From Alistipes sp. (GTDB lineage: Bacteria; Bacteroidota; Bacteroidia; Bacteroidales; Rikenellaceae), in assembly GCA_017629615.1 (NCBI GenBank), contig JAGBWT010000154.1, positions 1 through 7,458 on the forward strand: 7,458 bases of DNA, in the 5' to 3' direction. Below the pieces are notes generated by a model. It was not told the DNA's origin. It ran no database searches and worked only from the letters and a program-made list of their open reading frames with translations. Every line of letters starts with the position of its first letter. Position 1 is the first letter of the stretch. Of this stretch, positions 1 to 6,389 are shown one piece after another. Made by a program: the position numbers and the translations under genes.

Positions 1-632
1 AGCGAAGTTGCAACCGAGAAACGTGAAGGTATCGAGTGTAATCCCCGTTCGCGGTCGAAGGCTGCATCTTGAAGCGCATAGATGATGTCGAAACCACCGC
101 ACCAAGTCATCACAAGTAACGATAGCAGAAGTGGCGTAATATCGAAAGTTCCGCATACGGCGATATAGGCTCCTGCGGGTGCTATACCAAGCGACAGACC
201 AAGTACGAGATGGGCCATTGAGGTAAAGCGTTTGCAATAACTATACACCATCACAATCGCAAGAGCAACAGGCGAAAGCAGTGCTGTAAGTAAATTGATA
301 CTTGAAGCGACTGCAACGAAGCCGATAGCGTTGATGATGACAAACCAAAGTGCGCCTCGTGGCGAGATTTTACCTGCTGGAATTTCGCGGTTTGCGGTGC
401 GCGGATTTGCGCTGTCGATATGGCGGTCGGCCCAACGGTTGAAGCCCATTGCAACGTTGCGGGCGAGTACCATACAGAGCAGGACTTGTGCGAGTAGCCA
501 CCACGAAAATTGAGCCTCGGTCGAGGTGAGAGCGTAGGTAAAGGCGATAAGTGCGAATGGCATCGCAAATATGGTGTGGGCAAACTTGACGAGGCCCATA
601 TAGTCGCCGATTTTGCAAAATAGTTTGTTCAT
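1..632 (-). CDS. UbiA-family polyprenyltransferase (4-hydroxybenzoate/MqnP-like), 3' end outside window
   Basis: Integral membrane enzyme of the UbiA superfamily. It transfers a polyprenyl chain from its diphosphate to an aromatic ring in quinone biosynthesis. I translated 210 complete codons, starting MNKLFCKIGDYMGLVKFAHT; the frame is open to base 1, so the C-terminus is missing. Both Mg/diphosphate-binding motifs are present: NRWADRHID at residues 65-73 (Asn65, Asp69, Asp73) and DAAFD at 189-193. YCKRFT at 132-137 and several hydrophobic segments (about 19-34, 45-63, 94-130, 142-160, 166-186) also fit. The stretch NPRTANREIPAGKIS (76-90) is the form seen in the 'putative 4-hydroxybenzoate polyprenyltransferase' group that includes MqnP candidates of the futalosine menaquinone route, and it differs from MenA. 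The acceptor (dihydroxynaphthoate or hydroxybenzoate) cannot be told from sequence. The start at 632 fits the family N-terminus and lies just below a good promoter. It is divergent from pheT. Confidence 0.93.
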   Translation of the reverse strand, partial: MNKLFCKIGDYMGLVKFAHTIFAMPFALIAFTYALTSTEAQFSWWLLAQVLLCMVLARNVAMGFNRWADRHIDSANPRTANREIPAGKISPRGALWFVIINAIGFVAVASSINLLTALLSPVALAIVMVYSYCKRFTSMAHLVLGLSLGIAPAGAYIAVCGTFDITPLLLSLLVMTWCGGFDIIYALQDAAFDRERGLHSIPSRFSVATS

Positions 633-639
633 AGCATCA

Positions 640-670
640 CAAAAGTATAAAGAGAAATCCAAAATTCAAA
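640..670 (-). promoter_or_regulatory. Bacteroidota-type promoter for the UbiA-family gene
   Basis: Read on the minus strand, TTTG (plus positions 667-670) is followed by a 19-nt spacer and then TACTTTTG (640-647), an exact match to TAnnTTTG with standard spacing. Transcription should start about 4-7 nt past the box, around 633-636. The ATG is at 632, so the leader would be only a few bases or absent. Confidence 0.7.
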
Positions 671-679
671 TTTATTTTG

Positions 680-687
680 TATTTTTG
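680..687 (+). promoter_or_regulatory. Probable -7 box of the pheT promoter
   Basis: TATTTTTG is an exact TAnnTTTG match on the plus strand, in the divergent gap before pheT. No TTG lies 19-21 nt upstream, so the -33 element is weak or absent. That position falls inside the spacer of the opposing promoter. If used, it gives a leader of about 90 nt before the pheT ATG at 784. Confidence 0.5.
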
Positions 688-702
688 CACGATTTGTCGT
701 GC
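687..702 (+). other. 6-bp inverted repeat at the predicted pheT transcription start
   Basis: GCACGA (687-692), TTTG loop (693-696) and TCGTGC (697-702) form a perfect short hairpin that begins at the last base of the -7 box. It could be an operator at the start site or a structure at the 5' end of the pheT mRNA. It is followed by an unusually G+C-rich stretch (701-729) holding a tandem 8-nt near-repeat, GGCGCGGA then GGCGCGAG (714-729). No known leader family is recognised. Confidence 0.4.
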
Positions 703-783
703 GCGGGCATAAAGGCGCGGAGGCGCGAGTGTTCTACGGGTGCGACTTAATCGGAGAGTGAAATAACGTAAAAACAGAGAAAT

Positions 784-3249
784 ATGAACGTATCTTTTAA
801 TTGGTTGAAAAATTACATCGACCTTGACCTTACAGCCGAGCAGACGGCAAAGGTGCTGACCGACATCGGTCTTGAAGTCGAGGGCTTGGAGCGCGTTGAG
901 ACCATTCGTGGTGGCTTGGCGGGTGTTGTTGTGGGTGAAGTGCTTACTTGCGAGGAGCACCCCGATTCCGACCATCTCCATATCACGACTGTCGATGTTG
1001 GTGGCGAGGCTCCGTTGCAGATTGTCTGCGGTGCTGCCAACTGTCGCAAGGGTTTGAAGGTGATGTGCGCAACCGTTGGTGCGGTACTCTATCCCAATGG
1101 TGGTGACGAGGAGTTTAAGATTAAGCGTAGCAAGATTCGCGGCGTAGAGTCGCTTGGTATGCTGTGCGCCGAGGACGAACTCGGCATCGGTAACAGCCAC
1201 GCAGGTATCATCGAATTGCCCGAGGAGGCGGTTGTTGGTACTCCTGCTCGCGAATACTACAATATTCAGGACGACTACCTGATTGTCATCGGCCTGACGC
1301 CAAACCGTGCCGATGCAGCGTCGCATATTGGCGTTGCTCGTGACTTGGTGGCCTATCTCCGCGCACAGGGTCACGATGTGGCTCTGCGTATGCCTTCGGT
1401 CGAGGCCTTTGCGGTCGATAGCCATTCGCTCAAAATCGACGTAGAGGTTGAGAATACGGTGGCTTGTCCTCGCTATGCGGGTGTTACGGTTAAGGGCTGT
1501 CGTATTGCTCCGTCGCCAGAGTGGTTGCAAAACTATCTGCGTGCTGCGGGTATCAACCCTAAAAACAATCTGGTCGATATAACCAACTTTGTACTCTTTG
1601 AGCTTGGTCAGCCGTTGCACGCCTTCGATGCTTCGAAGATTGCGGGTGGCCGTATCGTTGTGAAGTGTTGCGAGGAGGGTACTCCGTTCGTTACACTCGA
1701 TGGTGTAGAGCGTAAGTTGTCGGCTTCCGATTTGATGATATGCTCGGCCGAGGCTCCTATGTGTATGGCAGGTGTCTTTGGTGGCAAGGATTCGGGTATT
1801 CGCGATACTACGACCGATGTGTTTATCGAGAGCGCCTATTTCAACCCTGTTTCGGTGCGTAAGACGGCCAAGCGTCACGGTTTGAATACCGACTCTTCGT
1901 TCCGTTTCGAGCGCGGTATCGACCCTAATATGCAGGTCTATGCCCTCAAACGTGCGGCTCTGTTGATGAAGGAGCTGGCCGGTGGTGAGATTGCAAGCGA
2001 TATTATCGACATCTACCCTACGCCTATCGACCACTTCCGTTTCGACTTCTCGTTGGCACGCGCAAAGGCTCTTATCGGTAAGGATATTCCCGACGAGACA
2101 ATCCGCTCGATAATCGAGGCTCTCGATATTGAGATTGAGCGCGAGCAAGATGGAGTGTTGTCGGTGGCTGTTCCTCCTTATCGTGTCGATGTTCAGCGCG
2201 AAGCCGACTTGGTGGAGGATGTATTGCGCATCTATGGCTACAACAATGTCGAGATTCCGCAGCACGTCAATTCGACCTTGTCGTATGTTCAGAAGCCAGA
2301 TAAACCGCGTTTGGTAAATATGGTGTCGGATATGCTGACGGCTCGTGGCTATACCGAGATAATGTCAAATTCGCTTACCAAAGCTGCATACTACGAGTCA
2401 TTGCAGTCGTATAAGGCCGAGAACTGCGTGAAGATTCTCAATCCGCTCAGCGCCGACCTTAATGTGATGCGTCAGACGTTGCTGTTCAACGCTATGGAGG
2501 CTATCGAACTCAATGTTAATCGTCGTAATGGCGACCTTAAAATCTATGAGTTTGGTAATTGTTACTCCTACCACCCCGAGCGAGTTACCGAGGAGAGTGG
2601 CCGTTTGGCGGCCTATGCCGAGAGTCACCGCTTGGCGATTGCTGTAACGGGTGTTGCTGTACCGCAGTCGTGGAATGCAAAGGCCGAGCGAGCTTCGTTC
2701 TACACGTTGCGTGCGGCTGTCGAGTTGCTGTTGCGTCGCTTTGGCCTCGATATTTATGCGCTCAAATGCGAGAGTGTCGAGTGCGACCTCTATGGCGATG
2801 CTGTCGAGGTGTTGGCTAACAATAAGCCTCTGCTGACGATGGGTCAGGTGTCGAATCGCATCTGCAAGATGTTTGACGTGAAGCAGGAGGTATTCTTTGC
2901 CGAGATTGACTTTGACCAGCTCGTGAAGGTTACTCGCAAGCATAAGGTTGCAGCCCAGGAGTTGTCGAAATATCCGGAGGTGAAGCGCGACCTGGCTCTG
3001 CTTGTAGACCGCTCGGTTTCGTTCTCGACATTGCGCGATATTGCATTTGCAACCGAGCGTAAGTTGTTGAAGAGTGTTGCTCTGTTCGATGTATATGAGG
3101 GTGATAAGTTGCCAGAGGGCAAGAAGTCCTATGCGTTGAGCTTTATCCTCGAAGATAAGTCGCAAACGCTGACCGATAAGGCTATCGAGCGTGCGATGTC
3201 TGCCTTGCTGGCTGCATTTGAGAAGCAGGTGGGTGCGTCTATCCGCTAA
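784..3249 (+). CDS. pheT: Phenylalanine--tRNA ligase beta subunit
   Basis: Beta chain of the cytoplasmic alpha2-beta2 phenylalanyl-tRNA synthetase. The alpha chain (PheS) activates phenylalanine; the beta chain binds tRNA-Phe and clears mischarged Tyr-tRNA-Phe. The 821-residue protein is full length for the long bacterial form. Domains in order: N-terminal segment MNVSFNWLKNYID; EMAP/OB tRNA-binding domain about 42-155 (VVVGEVLTCEEHPDSDHL, 48-65); B3/B4 editing domain about 215-390, with LGQPLHAFD (274-282) and SSFRFERGIDP (371-381); B5 domain about 410-485 (PPYRVDVQREADLVEDVLRI, 464-483); catalytic-like core about 500-720; and a C-terminal FDX-ACB anticodon-binding domain about 727-820 (SKYPEVKRDLALLVD, 728-742). 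The start is the family N-terminus. No clear Shine-Dalgarno sequence is present, as usual in this phylum. pheS is not in the window, so the two subunit genes are not adjacent downstream or immediately upstream. It ends just before a strong hairpin terminator. Confidence 0.98.
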   Translation: MNVSFNWLKNYIDLDLTAEQTAKVLTDIGLEVEGLERVETIRGGLAGVVVGEVLTCEEHPDSDHLHITTVDVGGEAPLQIVCGAANCRKGLKVMCATVGAVLYPNGGDEEFKIKRSKIRGVESLGMLCAEDELGIGNSHAGIIELPEEAVVGTPAREYYNIQDDYLIVIGLTPNRADAASHIGVARDLVAYLRAQGHDVALRMPSVEAFAVDSHSLKIDVEVENTVACPRYAGVTVKGCRIAPSPEWLQNYLRAAGINPKNNLVDITNFVLFELGQPLHAFDASKIAGGRIVVKCCEEGTPFVTLDGVERKLSASDLMICSAEAPMCMAGVFGGKDSGIRDTTTDVFIESAYFNPVSVRKTAKRHGLNTDSSFRFERGIDPNMQVYALKRAALLMKELAGGEIASDIIDIYPTPIDHFRFDFSLARAKALIGKDIPDETIRSIIEALDIEIEREQDGVLSVAVPPYRVDVQREADLVEDVLRIYGYNNVEIPQHVNSTLSYVQKPDKPRLVNMVSDMLTARGYTEIMSNSLTKAAYYESLQSYKAENCVKILNPLSADLNVMRQTLLFNAMEAIELNVNRRNGDLKIYEFGNCYSYHPERVTEESGRLAAYAESHRLAIAVTGVAVPQSWNAKAERASFYTLRAAVELLLRRFGLDIYALKCESVECDLYGDAVEVLANNKPLLTMGQVSNRICKMFDVKQEVFFAEIDFDQLVKVTRKHKVAAQELSKYPEVKRDLALLVDRSVSFSTLRDIAFATERKLLKSVALFDVYEGDKLPEGKKSYALSFILEDKSQTLTDKAIERAMSALLAAFEKQVGASIR

Positions 3250-3263
3250 ACAGGTTAAATACC

Positions 3264-3305
3264 AAAAAAGACGGCTCTCCGTAAATCTCGGAGAGCCGTC
3301 TTTTT
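3264..3305. terminator. Bidirectional intrinsic terminator between pheT and the GH20 gene
   Basis: A perfect 12-bp stem, GACGGCTCTCCG (3270-3281) with CGGAGAGCCGTC (3289-3300), encloses a 7-nt loop. It is preceded by six A (3264-3269) and followed by five T (3301-3305), so either strand gives a G+C-rich hairpin with a U-tract. It lies 15-56 nt after the pheT stop and 18-59 nt beyond the stop of the convergent gene, so it can serve both. Confidence 0.93.
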
Positions 3306-3322
3306 GCTTGTGCGTTGGTAGC

Positions 3323-5482
3323 CTATTTTATAATCAGTGGGCCGATAACAACATTGTCCTCGGCATCGCTACGGTCGGTGGCGATGGCTCTGATAGCGTA
3401 GACTTTTGCGGTTGGGCAAACCTTTGCGCCTCCATCGTAGAGGTCGGCTACCCTCTCCCAACTGTGGCCATCGTAGCAAATCTCGACGTATCCCTTTAAG
3501 AATAGGCATCGGCGCAGATGAACGTGGCCTGTTTGCAATGTGATTTCGCGACAATTGATAGCCTCGGCAAAGCGATATTCAATCCAATCGCCTTTGCGGG
3601 CTGCTCTGGTTGTGCGGGCTATCGAGTTGGTATATTTGGCAGGGTTTGTTAGCGGTGTCTTTGACGATATCGGCATCGAGGTTGTTACGCTGACTTGTGG
3701 CGTGAGGCGTTTGTGGTAAGCTTCGCTACCTGCTTTTGGGCTACGGCCCTTGCCGTGGCGGCTCTCGAAGGCGATGTATTGTGGTTCGTCACACGCGAAA
3801 GGTTTGGTGTAGCGTAGGCTCTTGTTTGTGCGCGTATCGGTATAATATAAGGTAGAGCCGTCGTCGGTTGTTGCCGAAAGTTTGCCGTTGGCATAAGTTA
3901 CTTTTGGTGGGAATAGGCGGTAGGCGATGCCCATTGCGTCCATACGGTCGTAGTGAGAGCCGTGCAGCGTAGCGTAAAACTGCTCCCAACCGCGCTTTGC
4001 GCGACCCGACCACGCAAGTTCGGCCACAGCGCATAGGCGCGGGACTAGCATATAGTCGAGGTAGTCGTTGCTCTCGGGCGAGTGAGCAATGTAGAGTTCG
4101 CTGAAAAACGAGGCCTCGATACCGGCAACACCCTCTATATGCTGGGGTGTAAAACCTTGTTTGGCAAGGTCGAATGAGAGTATTCGTTTGGTGTCGATAA
4201 TCGCAGCCCAGATATGGCCATCTTCGTAGGCCGACTGCTTCATATCGAGATAGAAATATTCGCCTGGCATAACGATTGTCGGATAGCCTCGCTCGATAGC
4301 TTTGCGACAAGCCTTTGTATTCTTCCAGCCATATACGCGAGTGGTTTGTGGCAATGTTCCACCATCGATGGCCTCGTTCCATACGGCCGGTTTTTTACCA
4401 TATTTGGCGAGGATTTTTGTCGTGCGGGCTATGAAGTAGTCTTCGATTTGCTCTTCGTTTTCAAGTCCCAATCGGCTCTTTAATGCCTGGCAGTCGGGGC
4501 ATTTGCGCCATTGCGCCATATTGACCTCGTCGCCTCCGATATGGATATATTCCGATGTGAATATGGTGCTTAATTCGGCTACGATTTCGTCGATTAACTT
4601 GTAGTTTTGCTCCTTGGCGGCACACCATACGTTGCGAATTTCGATATTGTTGGTCGTAGTGCCATTGGGCGTATAGTTACATAGAATATCGCTCCGAATT
4701 GCTCCGAGAGCCTTGCTGTGGCCGGGCATATCTATTTCGGGGATAACCTCGATGTTGCGCGAAGCGGCATAGGCGACAATGTCGCGCAACTCCTCCTGCG
4801 TGTAGTATCCACCCCACCGCTCATCGAACTTTGCGTAGCGTGGCTGTACGGGCGAATCGCCTCCGCGAAAACCTCCGATAGTCGCAAATTCGGGGTGCGA
4901 TTTCAGCTCGATACGCCAACCTTCATCGTCGGTTAAGGGGAAATGCAACTTATTGAATTTGTGGTATGCAAGCAGGTCTATATAACGCTTTACTCTATCT
5001 GCCGAAATCCAGGTGCGGGCAACATCGAGCATAAAGCCACGATAGGCCATTGCGGGCTTGTCGCTGATTTGACAATGTCCAACCTCGACCGGTAGTCGGA
5101 GTGATTTGCTGTAAGCCTCGGTAGGGAGCATTTGTAGCAAGGTCTGTACGCCATAAAAGACTCCTGCCGATGAGCCTCCGATAATGCGGATATTGTTGCG
5201 GTCGATAGTGAGACGATACTCCTCCTCGGCCAGAGTGCGATTGATGCCGAGATAGACATCGCCCGACATAACCTTGTCCGACGATAGGATTTGGCGGAAT
5301 GGCAGGTGGTCGAGCAAATATATGGCAGCATCGCGAGCCGAACGGTCGTAGACGAGCGTCGTTTTGTTGGTTATTGCAAATGTGCCGTCGCTAAACGTTG
5401 CCGAAGAGGGCTGTGGTAGGATGTTGGCTGCAAACAGACTCTGCGTGAGCAGCGTGAAAATTATAAATAGTCGCTGTTTCAT
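3323..5482 (-). CDS. Secreted GH20 beta-N-acetylhexosaminidase with C-terminal F5/8-type module
   Basis: Exo-acting hydrolase that removes terminal N-acetylglucosamine or N-acetylgalactosamine from glycans by substrate-assisted catalysis. The 719-residue protein starts with a signal peptide (MKQRLFIIFTLLTQSLFA, cleavage near 18-19). No lipobox cysteine follows, so it is probably periplasmic. Domains: GH20b-type N-terminal domain about 20-140; catalytic barrel about 145-495 with RGFMLDVAR (148-156; Arg156 should hold the sugar), HKFNKLHFPLTDDEGWR (174-190), EIDMPGH (249-255), the catalytic pair in HIGGDEV (Asp318, Glu319), Trp368, Trp386, Tyr411/Asp413 and Glu462; a small chitobiase C-terminal-like domain about 525-575; and an F5/8 type C (galactose-binding-like) module about 600-719, with GYVEICYDGHSWERVADLYD at 664-683. 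The usual LWTE motif reads FFSE (459-462). There is no SusC/SusD pair or T9SS tail. It stands alone, divergent from mazG. Substrate (host mucin glycan, chitobiose or recycled peptidoglycan) is not determinable. Confidence 0.95.
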   Translation of the reverse strand: MKQRLFIIFTLLTQSLFAANILPQPSSATFSDGTFAITNKTTLVYDRSARDAAIYLLDHLPFRQILSSDKVMSGDVYLGINRTLAEEEYRLTIDRNNIRIIGGSSAGVFYGVQTLLQMLPTEAYSKSLRLPVEVGHCQISDKPAMAYRGFMLDVARTWISADRVKRYIDLLAYHKFNKLHFPLTDDEGWRIELKSHPEFATIGGFRGGDSPVQPRYAKFDERWGGYYTQEELRDIVAYAASRNIEVIPEIDMPGHSKALGAIRSDILCNYTPNGTTTNNIEIRNVWCAAKEQNYKLIDEIVAELSTIFTSEYIHIGGDEVNMAQWRKCPDCQALKSRLGLENEEQIEDYFIARTTKILAKYGKKPAVWNEAIDGGTLPQTTRVYGWKNTKACRKAIERGYPTIVMPGEYFYLDMKQSAYEDGHIWAAIIDTKRILSFDLAKQGFTPQHIEGVAGIEASFFSELYIAHSPESNDYLDYMLVPRLCAVAELAWSGRAKRGWEQFYATLHGSHYDRMDAMGIAYRLFPPKVTYANGKLSATTDDGSTLYYTDTRTNKSLRYTKPFACDEPQYIAFESRHGKGRSPKAGSEAYHKRLTPQVSVTTSMPISSKTPLTNPAKYTNSIARTTRAARKGDWIEYRFAEAINCREITLQTGHVHLRRCLFLKGYVEICYDGHSWERVADLYDGGAKVCPTAKVYAIRAIATDRSDAEDNVVIGPLIIK

Positions 5483-5507
5483 CGTTTATGTTGGTGAAAG
5501 TTTTAGA

Positions 5508-5538
5508 CAAAATTAGTATATTTGTCGCAAATTTACAA
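5508..5538 (-). promoter_or_regulatory. Bacteroidota-type promoter for the GH20 gene
   Basis: On the minus strand, TTG (plus positions 5536-5538), a 20-nt spacer (5516-5535) and TAATTTTG (5508-5515) match the consensus well. Transcription would begin near 5501-5504, giving a leader of about 20 nt before the ATG at 5482. A second minus-strand TAnnTTTG match (TAAATTTG, 5528-5535) has no properly spaced TTG and is less likely. Confidence 0.65.
5517..5524 (+). promoter_or_regulatory. -7 box of the mazG promoter
   Basis: TATATTTG is an exact TAnnTTTG match, 23 nt before the mazG ATG, so the leader would be about 17-20 nt. The nearest upstream TTG (5491-5493) is 23 nt away, longer than usual, so the -33 element is imperfect. 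The box is one base from the opposing -7 box of the GH20 gene. Confidence 0.55.
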
Positions 5539-5547
5539 TTTATTGTT

Positions 5548-6315
5548 ATGGATAAGAGATTGGAGGCTACGGCCCGACTTATAGAGGTGATGAACCGTCT
5601 GCGCAAAGAGTGTCCGTGGGATAGAGAACAGACGATACATTCGTTGCGCAACAACACTATCGAAGAGACGTTTGAGTTGGTTGATGCCATTACCGATAAC
5701 GATATGGAGGGCATCAAGGAAGAGTTGGGCGACCTGTTTTTGCATATTGTATTCTACTCGAAGATTGCCGAGGAGCAGGGAGCATTCGACCTCGCCGATG
5801 TGGCCAATGCTGTGTGTGACAAGCTTATTTATCGTCACCCACACGTCTATGGCGATGTTTTGGCCGAGTCGCCCGAGGAGGTAAAGCAGAATTGGGAGGC
5901 TCTGAAATTGCGTAAAAAGGCTCGTAAAAGCGGTGTCTTGGGAGGTGTGCCTCGCTCGCTGCCAGCTATGGTTAAGGCGTTCCGCATCAGCGAGAAGGCG
6001 GCAGCTGTGGGCTTCGATTGGTCGTCGGCCGACGAGGTTTGGGGCAAGGTTCACGAGGAGATTGCCGAGGTCGAGGCCGAGATGCAGAGTGGCGATAAAG
6101 AGCGTTTGGAGGCCGAATTTGGCGATTTGTTCTTCGCTCTGATTAACGCTTGCCGCAAGAGTGGTATCGACCCTGAAAATGCGCTCGAAGCAACCAACAA
6201 AAAGTTTATTCGTCGCTTCAACCATATCGAGAAGCGTGTGGCCGAGCAAGATAAAATGGTTAGCGAGGTGCCGCTCGAAGAGTTGGAGGCGTATTGGCAA
6301 GAGGCGAAGCAATAG
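5548..6315 (+). CDS. mazG: Nucleoside triphosphate pyrophosphohydrolase MazG
   Basis: Cytoplasmic all-alpha NTP pyrophosphatase. It hydrolyses (d)NTPs to NMP and PPi, helps clear non-canonical nucleotides, and in E. coli opposes the stringent response. The protein has 255 residues, close to the roughly 260 of E. coli MazG, and has both tandem MazG domains. The N-terminal domain carries CPWDREQT (22-29), the acidic motif Glu39-Glu40-x-x-Glu43 and Glu59-x-x-Asp62. The C-terminal, catalytic domain carries Glu170-Glu171-x-x-Glu174, Glu190-x-x-Asp193 and the KFIRRF signature (219-224). All metal ligands expected for both domains are intact. I chose the ATG at 5548 over an in-frame ATG at 5488. The family begins a few residues before the first helix, and the upstream codon lies before the promoter box at 5517-5524. 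It heads a same-strand run with the carbonic anhydrase-like gene 74 bp downstream, and is divergent from the GH20 gene. Confidence 0.96.
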   Translation: MDKRLEATARLIEVMNRLRKECPWDREQTIHSLRNNTIEETFELVDAITDNDMEGIKEELGDLFLHIVFYSKIAEEQGAFDLADVANAVCDKLIYRHPHVYGDVLAESPEEVKQNWEALKLRKKARKSGVLGGVPRSLPAMVKAFRISEKAAAVGFDWSSADEVWGKVHEEIAEVEAEMQSGDKERLEAEFGDLFFALINACRKSGIDPENALEATNKKFIRRFNHIEKRVAEQDKMVSEVPLEELEAYWQEAKQ

Positions 6316-6327
6316 TGTAGCTATTGC
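6309..6327 (+). other. Small hairpin over the mazG stop codon
   Basis: GCAATAG (6309-6315) and CTATTGC (6321-6327) form a perfect 7-bp stem with loop TGTAG, and the mazG stop codon TAG is the last part of the left arm. There is no T-run after it, and the stem is A+T-rich. It is therefore a poor intrinsic terminator, though it could shield the mRNA 3' end or weaken read-through. Confidence 0.3.
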
Positions 6328-6328
6328 G

Positions 6329-6379
6329 AATTAAAAATTGCCAAATTACCAAAATAAAAAATTAAAAATCACCAAATAA
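6329..6379. repeat. Imperfect A+T-rich direct repeat before the carbonic anhydrase-like gene
   Basis: Two 20-nt units, 6329-6348 and 6360-6379, each begin AATTAAAAAT, followed by CCAAAT and 1-2 variable bases. They agree at 17 of 20 positions and are 31 nt apart. The rest of this 74-bp gap is A+T-rich and holds no TAnnTTTG box on the plus strand. The repeat could be a regulator-binding site pair or simply low-complexity intergenic sequence, which is common in this phylum. Confidence 0.4.
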
Positions 6380-6389
6380 ATCTACTGAA

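Noticed and set aside
251..618. Short open frames on both strands within the UbiA-family gene (251-583 minus, 370-618 minus, 295-513 plus)
   Set aside because: They are in other frames of the prenyltransferase, which runs off base 1 and has both catalytic motifs in its own frame.
729..761. Possible GTG-started 10-residue leader peptide (VFYGCDLIGE) before pheT
   Set aside because: It contains only one Phe codon and has no ribosome-binding signal or terminator/antiterminator pair, so attenuation by Phe starvation is not supported.
688..783. T-box riboswitch for pheT
   Set aside because: The leader is too short, no T-box consensus is visible, and T-boxes are not expected in Bacteroidota.
637..2265. 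Long minus-strand open frame of 542 codons inside pheT
   Set aside because: It is antisense to a certain gene. pheT rarely uses TTA, CTA or TCA codons (it prefers TTG/CTC for Leu and TCG for Ser), so the opposite frame lacks stops. The translation looks like no protein family and has no start context.
2398..3165. Minus-strand open frame of 255 codons in the 3' part of pheT
   Set aside because: Shadow of pheT in the mirrored frame; no family resemblance.
3789..4382. Minus-strand open frame of 197 codons inside the GH20 gene
   Set aside because: Out-of-frame reading of the GH20 catalytic and C-terminal region; composition rich in Arg, Tyr and Pro with no domain.
5488..5547. Upstream in-frame ATG for mazG, adding 20 residues
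   Set aside because: The ATG lies before the predicted -7 box at 5517-5524, in the leader of the divergent gene, and the extra residues do not match the family N-terminus.
5533..6312. Minus-strand open frame covering all of mazG (259 codons)
   Set aside because: Same codon-bias effect. MazG is well supported on the plus strand, and the antisense frame has no recognisable domain or promoter.
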